Below, piece after piece: positions 6,298 through 11,726 of a stretch of 11,726 nt of DNA; position 1 is the first letter of the stretch, and every line of letters starts with the position of its first letter. The DNA comes from SLJN01 sp964505385 (GTDB lineage Bacteria > Bacteroidota > Rhodothermia > Balneolales > Natronogracilivirgulaceae). Both the position numbers and the translations under genes were made by a program. The stretch covers positions 1 through 11,726 of the forward strand of contig CAZDIA010000073.1 in NCBI GenBank assembly GCA_964505385.1, in the 5' to 3' direction. The notes below the pieces were generated by a model. It did no database searches. It saw nothing but the letters and a program-made list of their open reading frames with translations, and was not told the DNA's origin.

Positions 6298-7968
6298 ATG
6301 CCACGTTATCTCACCTACACCTTTCTTCTGATAGCCGGCTCCATTCTTGGTCTTGTTGCGGCTGCATTCCTGCGAGCAGGTGAAGTTGAAATCGATATCA
6401 CAAAAGAAATGATTTCCCAGACTGAGAAAATGCTTGGGCTCGAATTTACAGAAGCTCAGCGTGATTCAATGCTTGGAAATGTCAATGCAAACTTGACGAG
6501 TTACCAAACACTTCGCGAATATCACCTTGATAACAGTGTGCCCCCGGCGCTGCATTACTCACCACTCTCTACCGGATATCAACCCGATCCGGCGGACGAT
6601 CCTAACTCCTGGCAAATTCCCGAGGACACAGAATTGCCTGATAATGAAGATGATCTCGCCTGGTATTCTATACCCGAACTGGCATCACTCATTAAACAGG
6701 GTAAGATCTCCTCTGAAGAATTGACCCGTTTTTTCCTGGACAGATTAAAAACGTATGATCCTGAACTTGAAGCGGTCATTACATTTACCGAAGAACGTGC
6801 TATGGAAAAGGCACGCCGGGCTGACCGCGAAATTGATAAAGGCAACTATCGCGGCCCGCTGCACGGTATCCCTTACGGCATTAAAGATTTGTTTGCTCTG
6901 GAGGACTATCCTGTCACTTGGGGTGCAAAGCCTTTCATTGATCAGAAACGTGATGAGACAGCAACCGTAATCAAAAAGCTGGATGAGGCCGGCGCGGTGG
7001 TCATCGCAAAACTGACCACCGGAGCTCTGGCGTGGGGAGATGTCTGGTTCGGTGGCAAAACGCGCACTCCGTGGGATACGGATGAAGGATCAAGCGGCTC
7101 ATCTGCCGGATCAGCAGCGGCAACTGCGGCCGGCCTGGTACCATTTGCAATAGGAACCGAGACGCTTGGCTCCATTGTATCACCCTCAACAATAAATGGG
7201 GTGACCGGCCTGCGGCCTACCTACGGGCGTGTGAGCCGCCATGGCGTTATGGCTTTAAGCTGGAGCATGGATAAAGCGGGACCAATTACCCGTAATGTTG
7301 AAGATGCCGCTATCGTCTTTGATGCGATCAGAGGAGATGATCCACACGATTATACCACTCATGATTTTCCGTTTCATTTTGATTACAGGCAGGATCTCGA
7401 AGGTGTGCGCATCGGCTATCATCAGGAAGGATTCGACACCGATTACGATTATCGCGAACTCGATAAAAAAGTACTCGAAGAACTTGAAGAAATGGGAGCG
7501 GAACTGGAGCCCTTTTCAATGCCGGAGGTGCCTTCCTCAAGTATCTCTTTTATACTGCAAGCTGAAGCGGCCGCCGCTTTTGATGAGCTAACGCGAACCA
7601 AAAGGGATACCTTAATGGTGCGGCAGGATCAGAATTCATGGCCGAATGTTTTCCGCGCCTCCCGGTTTATTCCCGCGGTTGAATACATCAATGCGAATCG
7701 CGCCCGAACCGATTTGCTGCACGAATTAAATGAAATTGTGGATGATTTTGACCTGTACGTAACCCCGTCATTCACGGGCGGCAACTTGTTGACCACTAAT
7801 CTTACCGGCCATCCTTCCTTAGTTGTGCCAAACGGGAAAAATGAGGATGGACTGCCGGTAAGCATCACCTTTACCGGAAAATTGTTTGATGAAGGCGAAT
7901 TAATGAGCGTAGTCTCAGCGTGGCAAAAGCAAAGCGAATATTATAAACTCAAACCAGAAGGATTTTAA
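6298..7968 (+). CDS. Membrane-anchored amidase-signature family hydrolase
   Basis: The 556-residue protein belongs to the amidase-signature family, which hydrolyses amides with a Ser-cisSer-Lys triad. All three residues are visible: K196 in PYGIKDL, S268 in SSAGSAAA and nucleophile S292 in GTETLGSIVSP. The spacing of 24 residues between the serines equals that of mammalian FAAH. Residues 5-26 (LTYTFLLIAGSILGLVAAAFL) form an uncleaved-looking hydrophobic anchor, so the enzyme probably faces the periplasm. A family-specific extension of about 100 residues precedes the catalytic core, which begins near residue 120. The nucleophile motif has Leu290 and Val294 where most members have Gly and Arg. 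Automatic annotation might call it GatA, but no gatB or gatC is present and the anchor argues against tRNA amidation. The physiological substrate is unknown. Confidence 0.9.
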   Translation: MPRYLTYTFLLIAGSILGLVAAAFLRAGEVEIDITKEMISQTEKMLGLEFTEAQRDSMLGNVNANLTSYQTLREYHLDNSVPPALHYSPLSTGYQPDPADDPNSWQIPEDTELPDNEDDLAWYSIPELASLIKQGKISSEELTRFFLDRLKTYDPELEAVITFTEERAMEKARRADREIDKGNYRGPLHGIPYGIKDLFALEDYPVTWGAKPFIDQKRDETATVIKKLDEAGAVVIAKLTTGALAWGDVWFGGKTRTPWDTDEGSSGSSAGSAAATAAGLVPFAIGTETLGSIVSPSTINGVTGLRPTYGRVSRHGVMALSWSMDKAGPITRNVEDAAIVFDAIRGDDPHDYTTHDFPFHFDYRQDLEGVRIGYHQEGFDTDYDYRELDKKVLEELEEMGAELEPFSMPEVPSSSISFILQAEAAAAFDELTRTKRDTLMVRQDQNSWPNVFRASRFIPAVEYINANRARTDLLHELNEIVDDFDLYVTPSFTGGNLLTTNLTGHPSLVVPNGKNEDGLPVSITFTGKLFDEGELMSVVSAWQKQSEYYKLKPEGF

Positions 7969-8089
7969 TTAGTGCTTCAGAGAAAACGCCAATATCTTCA
8001 TTCCGGCCGCTCCTTTAATCTTCTCTTGTTTTCTTGAATTCTTGACATCTTAACTTCTTACAGACACTAAAAACGGAGGATTTATCAAT

Positions 8090-9172
8090 ATGAAGCATCA
8101 AAAAAGCCCGAATTCAAGGCGCAGATTTCTGAAACAAATTACTGCCGCAGGAAGCGGTGCAGCATTGGCACCTTCGCTGCTTTCAAAACCGGTAAGCGCC
8201 AAATCTTCCGAACATACATTTGATCCGCCGTTTGCAATTGGCAGTGGTTTCAATGGCGAGCCTGCCGTGAAAAAAGCCGTGGAAATTATGCAAAACGGCG
8301 GCGATGTACTCGATGGGATTATCAAAGGAGTAAATATTCAGGAAGAAGATCCTGAGGATCAAACCGTGGGGTATGGCGGCATCCCGAATGAAAAAGGAGT
8401 GGTACAGCTTGATGCCGCCGTAATGGATGGGCGCACACATCGATCCGGCTCGGTCGGGGCGCTTGAAGACATCATTCATCCTTCCAGGGTAGCGCGATTG
8501 GTGCTGGAGCGGACAGATCATGCTTTGCTTGTAGGCGAAGGTGCTAAACGCTTTGCCCTCATGCACGGGTTTAAAGAACAAAACCTTTTGACGGACGAAG
8601 CACGGAAGCGCTGGCTGGACTGGAAAGAAAATTTATCCGATGAGGATAATTATTTTCCTCCCGCAGATTCTGACAATAATCAAACCGGATCACGCTTGCG
8701 GGATTTTGAACATCATCACGGCACAATCCACTGCTCCGGTCTGGATGCTGATCGAAACGTTTGCTCGGTTACGACTACAAGTGGTTTATTTTACAAGATT
8801 CCCGGCCGCGTGGGTGACTCACCTATAACCGGAGCCGGTTTATATTGCGATAATTCAGCCGGCGGTGCCGGTTCTACCGGACGCGGTGAAGCCAATCTTC
8901 AAAATTTATCCAGCTTTCTTATTGTCGAGCGTATGAGAATGGGGGATTCACCCGAGGAGGCGTGTCTGGAAGCCTGCCGGCGAATTGCGGATCATACCAG
9001 AGTATCACATTTACTTGAGGATGATGATACACCCAATTTCAATGTCCGGTTTTACGCGCTCAGCAAAGACGGACAAGTCGGCGGAGCGGAATTGCGAAAA
9101 TCAGGTGGAAGCATGGTTGTAGGCGACCGGGAAGGCGTGCATACGGTTGATCTGGCTTACTTGCTCGAATGA
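8090..9172 (+). CDS. Tat-exported N4-(beta-N-acetylglucosaminyl)-L-asparaginase
   Basis: This is an Ntn-hydrolase of the glycosylasparaginase / isoaspartyl-peptidase family. The usual reaction is cleavage of the GlcNAc-asparagine bond in degraded glycoproteins. The 360-residue precursor begins with a twin-arginine signal (SRRRFLKQ, residues 9-16, followed by ITAAGSGAALAPSLL), so it is exported folded. The autoproteolysis site is before Thr212 in HHHGTIHC, which becomes the N-terminal nucleophile of the beta chain. The segment GRVGDSPITGAGLYCDN with downstream GGAGSTGRGE is the substrate-binding block of this family. GGAGGA (8075-8080) lies 9 nt before the ATG. The gene follows the amidase by 121 bp, which contains no gene, so a separate promoter is possible. 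A plant-type asparaginase or isoaspartyl peptidase role is the alternative, but the GRVGDSP block favours glycosylasparaginase. Confidence 0.93.
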   Translation: MKHQKSPNSRRRFLKQITAAGSGAALAPSLLSKPVSAKSSEHTFDPPFAIGSGFNGEPAVKKAVEIMQNGGDVLDGIIKGVNIQEEDPEDQTVGYGGIPNEKGVVQLDAAVMDGRTHRSGSVGALEDIIHPSRVARLVLERTDHALLVGEGAKRFALMHGFKEQNLLTDEARKRWLDWKENLSDEDNYFPPADSDNNQTGSRLRDFEHHHGTIHCSGLDADRNVCSVTTTSGLFYKIPGRVGDSPITGAGLYCDNSAGGAGSTGRGEANLQNLSSFLIVERMRMGDSPEEACLEACRRIADHTRVSHLLEDDDTPNFNVRFYALSKDGQVGGAELRKSGGSMVVGDREGVHTVDLAYLLE

Positions 9173-9177
9173 CAGGT

Positions 9178-9235
9178 CGTTTCTCGTTTCTCGTTAGTCG
9201 TTACCCGAACGACAAACCACGAACAACGAACGAAC
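9178..9235. repeat. Imperfect inverted repeat built of TCGTT units
   Basis: The left arm repeats CGTTTCT/TCGTT and the right arm repeats AACGAAC/ACGAAC, with ACCCG near the apex. It starts 5 bp after the asparaginase stop. It can form a hairpin of about 25 bp with bulges and could terminate or stabilise the upstream transcript, although no T-tract follows. The internal 7-8-bp periodicity suggests growth by slippage. Confidence 0.6.
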
Positions 9236-9477
9236 ATGTCCTGTAAGGACATCTGGTCGGTAGCAATCAGCCGTCCGCCCCCAAGCCTCACGCTCTGTTG
9301 GGAGCGTCTGGTGAATTCTGGTATAAATGAATGGCAGGTCTTTCCCGGCCATCCCTCTGCTTTTTATTAAAGCTTTTTCCGGTTAATAGCTTCGGGATGT
9401 TTTGTTGGCGCGGGTTTCGCTGCCCGGGGTTTCGTTGCACTGCACCCCGGCTACCAACATTAAGTCCCTACGGGACT
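9236..9477. repeat. 242-bp element with palindromic ends
   Basis: The left end is the palindrome ATGTCCTGTAAGGACAT (9236-9252) followed by GGTAGC at 9259. The right end is the mirror: GCTACC (9450-9455) followed by the palindrome AGTCCCTACGGGACT (9463-9477). The order and spacing are symmetric, so the whole forms terminal inverted repeats. Near the right end is a hairpin CCGGGGT/ACCCCGG (9424-9430 and 9444-9450) inside a GGGTTTCGnTGC duplication. It encodes nothing evident. It looks like a non-autonomous dispersed element; I recall similar GTCCC-TAC-GGGAC-bounded repeats in other genomes but cannot check. Confidence 0.65.
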
Positions 9478-9574
9478 GTTAATTATAGCTTCTCGTTTGT
9501 CAGGAGAAATTGAGAGGTACTATTGCAAGCAATGTGGGATAATATTAATCGAATCTTTTGGCAGTTTTGTAGCT

Positions 9575-9657
9575 GCACAGATCCCTCCGCTCCATCGCGG
9601 CTGCACCTAAAGCCCGTAGTTAAAATCCAGGCGCGACTCCGGTAGGAATGACAGGTT
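9575..9657. repeat. Third copy of the CTCC/GGCGCGA repeat module
   Basis: CACAGATCCCTCC, then CATCGCGGC, AATCC-GGCGCGA and TCCGGT, followed by a GACAGGT word, match the reverse complement of 5168-5250 with the same order and spacing and scattered substitutions. This shows that one arm of the 5-kb element also exists on its own here. No coding is apparent. Confidence 0.65.
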
Positions 9658-9703
9658 ATTGTTTAATATTAGTTTATATCAAACACAGTGTGACACGGTC
9701 TTA

Positions 9704-9756
9704 TTCACTCGGTGCCTAATTCTGACACACTTTAGCCCTGTCGCCCTGACACACTG
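9704..9756 (+). repeat. GGTGCCT / TGACACAC repeat module
   Basis: CGGTGCCT (9708 region) is followed by AATTCTGACACAC and by a second GACACACTGG at about 9748. The same pairing of octamer and TGACACAC words occurs at 9954-10014 and, in inverse orientation, at 5031-5059. It is part of the dispersed-repeat family. Confidence 0.5.
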
Positions 9757-9766
9757 GACCGAAATA

Positions 9767-9844
9767 ACCCTGCAGGGTCCCCTTCGTCGACCGCTCAAGG
9801 GAAATTTGGGTATAATGAGATGCTTTTTGGAGGGAGATTCCTCC
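9767..9844. repeat. Cluster of three short palindromes
   Basis: ACCCTGCAGGGT (9767-9778) is a perfect 12-bp palindrome. CCCTT/AAGGG (9780-9784 and 9797-9801) encloses GTCGAC. GGAGG/CCTCC (9829-9833 and 9840-9844) is a tight hairpin. There is no T-tract and no gene. The function is unknown; the three may be a further dispersed-repeat module. Confidence 0.4.
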
Positions 9845-9949
9845 CATGAGATAATACAAAGCTGACTGCCATGGTAAACTATACCAATTGTATCCCTACT
9901 CATTGCCCTTGGGTTATGGTCGGAATGACAGAACTTGGGTCGTCCATTG

Positions 9950-10014
9950 CCTTGGTGCCTAGATGCCTCGGTGCCTTTCCTGACACACTGCAGCCCTGAC
10001 ACACTGACACACTG
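9950..10014 (+). repeat. Octamer tract followed by three TGACACACTG copies
   Basis: GGTGCCT, AGATGCCT and CGGTGCCT units are followed by TGACACACTG at 9981, 9997 and 10005, the last two overlapping by two bases. The array ends about 10 bp from the photolyase stop codon, so it probably lies in the 3'UTR of the photolyase transcript. Confidence 0.7.
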
Positions 10015-10024
10015 CAACCTATCC

Positions 10025-11488
10025 TCACCCGTACCTCTGCAAATACTTCTTCAACCTGATCTTGCTTTTAGCCGATTTGCTGGTCATATATCGCACTTTG
10101 CCAAAAATCGGGCGTTCCGGTCCCCAGGCGCGATCAAACCGGCCAAAAATCCAGAAGATTCCGCTGTAGCTGTTGGGGTCACGACCGTCAATAGCATACC
10201 AGTTGTTGAGATCTATAAGATACTGTAAGGCGGTTTGTGGGTCGGGTGTCCATTCCAGCACCTTTTTCCCCCACAGCATCCTCAGATAATTATGTATGCG
10301 ACCCTCTCTGATCAATTGATTCTGCGCGGCATTCCAGACCTCATCATAAGTTTTTGCATTTGCAAGCTCATCATAGGAGTAAATGTGCGGGCGCTCATCT
10401 TTTGAGTGCTGATCCAACGTCTCTTTAGCCCATTCCGGCAGGGTTTCATATTTATCATAATTCGGAACATGGTGGCAATAGTGAAACCCCACTTCCCGCC
10501 AGGTAATAATTTCATCCAGAAACCCTTCGGTTGATGCATCGGCATTAAAAAAACCGCTACGTTTGCCTTTTTGCTCTTCCAGATCATCCAGACGCCACCC
10601 GTCCGGTAACTGGTCAAAAATTTCCTTCACCACTTCATAAGCTGAGACCTTGCCAAAATGCAGCCAGGGACTAAGCTTACTTGTCTTTTCTTCATCCGGA
10701 TGATTTCGGTCGGCATCATACCGGTGAAGCTCTTCATGGACAAATGTCAGCATTCGCTCGCGGCCGGCTTTTCGGGTGCCTGATATTTCCAGCTTGCCAA
10801 TATCCTGCCTGATCGGAAGCTTGGAAGTAAACTTACCGCGATCCTGCAAACGCCACCCCGCAAGCGGCCACTTCTCCAAAACTGATTCAGGAATCACAGC
10901 CTGTTGCTTCAACTTTAGTTGTGCGAGCGGGTCTTCCGAAGGCGGCTCAGAAAAACACTCCAAAAAGTTTTTCTGCATAATTCGCCGGTAATTGTAAGCC
11001 GAAGACGGAGCTTTTTCAGTGAGGTTCAGCGGCAAAATACCGTTACTGTCAATCGTGATGTACGGAACCGGAATTTGTTTTGCCAATTCTTCATTGTTTC
11101 CCGGGATAATGAATGCCGGAAATTCATCAGATATCACAATACAGGCATGCTCCGAAAGCCGTGTTAACAAACCCTCAAGTTTCCCCGGTTCATCCTCCAG
11201 AAACGGATAATGGGTTACTCCCCGCTCGTCAAGCTCCTGCTGATGCTCCGCCATCCCTTCCATCAAAAAATGGTGAGTTCGTTCACTTGCCCAAGGATAA
11301 TCGCACCGTACTTCCTCAAATATCAAAAGGGGTTTCTGCAGTTTATTCGCCCAGCCAACCGCATAATCCAAAGCATAGTTATAATATAGACGCCGGTTGA
11401 TCTGCATCCGGTAAAGGACAAAGCTGCCATCGGGATTCGGCTCACCGCCAACGCGCTCATTTTTGCGCAACGAGTTAATGGAAGACAA
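10025..11488 (-). CDS. phr: Class II CPD (deoxyribodipyrimidine) photolyase
   Basis: This flavoprotein uses light to split cyclobutane pyrimidine dimers in DNA. The 487-residue length and motifs identify class II: an N-terminal Rossmann half (VLYRMQINRRLYYNYALDYA), KLSPWLHFGK near 270-280, TWREVGFHY near 329-337, IHNYLRMLWGKKVLEW around W406, and the class II block from DGRDPNSY (434) to FGKVRYM (468). These last motifs bind FAD and contain the class II tryptophans. The frame opens after a TAA at 11498-11500 and has no ATG before residue 28, which would delete part of the antenna-domain first strand. The TTG at 11488 is therefore the likely start, with another TTG at codon 7 as the alternative. 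No strong ribosome site is seen. The gene stands alone on its strand. Confidence 0.95.
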   Translation of the reverse strand: MSSINSLRKNERVGGEPNPDGSFVLYRMQINRRLYYNYALDYAVGWANKLQKPLLIFEEVRCDYPWASERTHHFLMEGMAEHQQELDERGVTHYPFLEDEPGKLEGLLTRLSEHACIVISDEFPAFIIPGNNEELAKQIPVPYITIDSNGILPLNLTEKAPSSAYNYRRIMQKNFLECFSEPPSEDPLAQLKLKQQAVIPESVLEKWPLAGWRLQDRGKFTSKLPIRQDIGKLEISGTRKAGRERMLTFVHEELHRYDADRNHPDEEKTSKLSPWLHFGKVSAYEVVKEIFDQLPDGWRLDDLEEQKGKRSGFFNADASTEGFLDEIITWREVGFHYCHHVPNYDKYETLPEWAKETLDQHSKDERPHIYSYDELANAKTYDEVWNAAQNQLIREGRIHNYLRMLWGKKVLEWTPDPQTALQYLIDLNNWYAIDGRDPNSYSGIFWIFGRFDRAWGPERPIFGKVRYMTSKSAKSKIRLKKYLQRYG

Positions 11489-11640
11489 GTTTTTGACTTA
11501 TTTTGGTTTTGATTATTGAAGGAATATCCAATGTAACTGATATCAGGTGTTGGGCGTTTCCGGTTTTTGGCGCTGGATTTCGGTACGGAGAAAATTTTCG
11601 GATACAACCGTTCAATTAATCTTTAGTCTTTTTTGATTGG

Positions 11641-11661
11641 TTTGATGTTTGATGTTTGATG
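11641..11661. repeat. Three tandem copies of TTTGATG
   Basis: Three exact 7-bp copies lie directly before the putative insertion-sequence edge, preceded by the related TTTTGATTGG. This may be simple slippage, or part of a target region. Confidence 0.6.
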
Positions 11662-11671
11662 TTAAAAAGCA

Positions 11672-11726
11672 TGTCTGTCCCTAAAATAGCTTGACCAAAA
11701 TAATCAAGCTATGAACTACCGAAAAT
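11672..11726 (+). mobile_element. Possible left end of an insertion sequence (truncated by window)
   Basis: TGTCTGTCCC at 11672 starts with the TGT that is usual for IS3-like ends and continues to TTGACC. Next comes a perfect 9-bp inverted repeat ATAGCTTGA/TCAAGCTAT (11686-11694 and 11704-11712). ATG at 11711 then opens a frame beginning MNYRK at the window edge, which could be the first transposase codons. Only 16 bases of this frame are visible. The call is by resemblance. Confidence 0.35.

Noticed and set aside
6298..7968. Subunit A of the Glu-tRNA/Asp-tRNA amidotransferase
   Set aside because: The amidase core is shared, but the N-terminal membrane anchor, the extra extension and the lack of gatB/gatC argue against it.
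9829..9844. GGAGG/CCTCC hairpin as a terminator
   Set aside because: The stem is only 5 bp and no T-tract follows on either strand.
9679..10017. Minus-strand open frame of 112 codons downstream of the asparaginase
   Set aside because: It runs through the dispersed repeats (octamers and TGACACAC words) and has repeat-derived composition such as repeated QCVR; there is no ribosome site.
11323..11607. Upstream minus-strand frame overlapping the photolyase start, suggesting a frameshifted N-terminus
   Set aside because: Its sequence does not resemble the photolyase N-terminus, and the photolyase frame already includes the conserved RV...VLYRMQ start region.

Overview
The window is chromosomal DNA of moderate to low GC, and it carries six complete protein genes. 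The gene set suggests a Bacteroidota/Balneolota-type bacterium: an exported S9B (DPP IV-like) peptidase, a class II CPD photolyase, a glycosylasparaginase with a twin-arginine signal, a membrane-anchored amidase-signature enzyme, a DtxR/MntR-type regulator and an orphan glgC. The exported peptidase is very rich in Asp and Glu, which fits a salt-adapted organism. Several genes have GGAGG-like ribosome sites, which would be unusual for classical Bacteroidia. The assignment is an inference from protein style only.

Layout. 1-481: AT-rich leader DNA with a possible IS terminus at the extreme left and an inverted repeat upstream of glgC. 482-1813 (+): glgC, ADP-glucose pyrophosphorylase. 2054-4408 (-): exported S9B serine peptidase, convergent with glgC. 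4409-5603: a long intergenic region that holds a strong minus-strand terminator preceded by a possible 21-residue leader peptide (attenuator-like), then a 440-bp element bounded by inverted tracts of an 8-bp tandem repeat and centred on a long imperfect hairpin. 5604-6269 (+): DtxR/MntR-family metalloregulator with MntR-like ligands plus the extra C-terminal domain of the DtxR/IdeR class. 6298-7968 (+): amidase, 28 bp downstream. 8090-9172 (+): Tat-exported glycosylasparaginase. 9173-10024: about 850 bp without a gene, packed with several different dispersed-repeat modules, some of them shared with the 5.0-5.5 kb element. 10025-11488 (-): class II photolyase. 11489-11726: short tandem repeat and the likely left edge of an insertion sequence whose transposase would start at 11711.

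Working together. Three of the six products (S9B peptidase, amidase, glycosylasparaginase) carry export or membrane-anchor signals and hydrolyse peptide or amide bonds, which suggests scavenging of peptides or glycopeptides outside the cytoplasm. The regulator is close enough to the amidase to be co-transcribed, but no metal transporter is present to show its regulon. No complete novel multi-gene system is apparent. The most unusual material is the layered repeat structure in the two long intergenic regions and the attenuator-like leader upstream of the peptidase.
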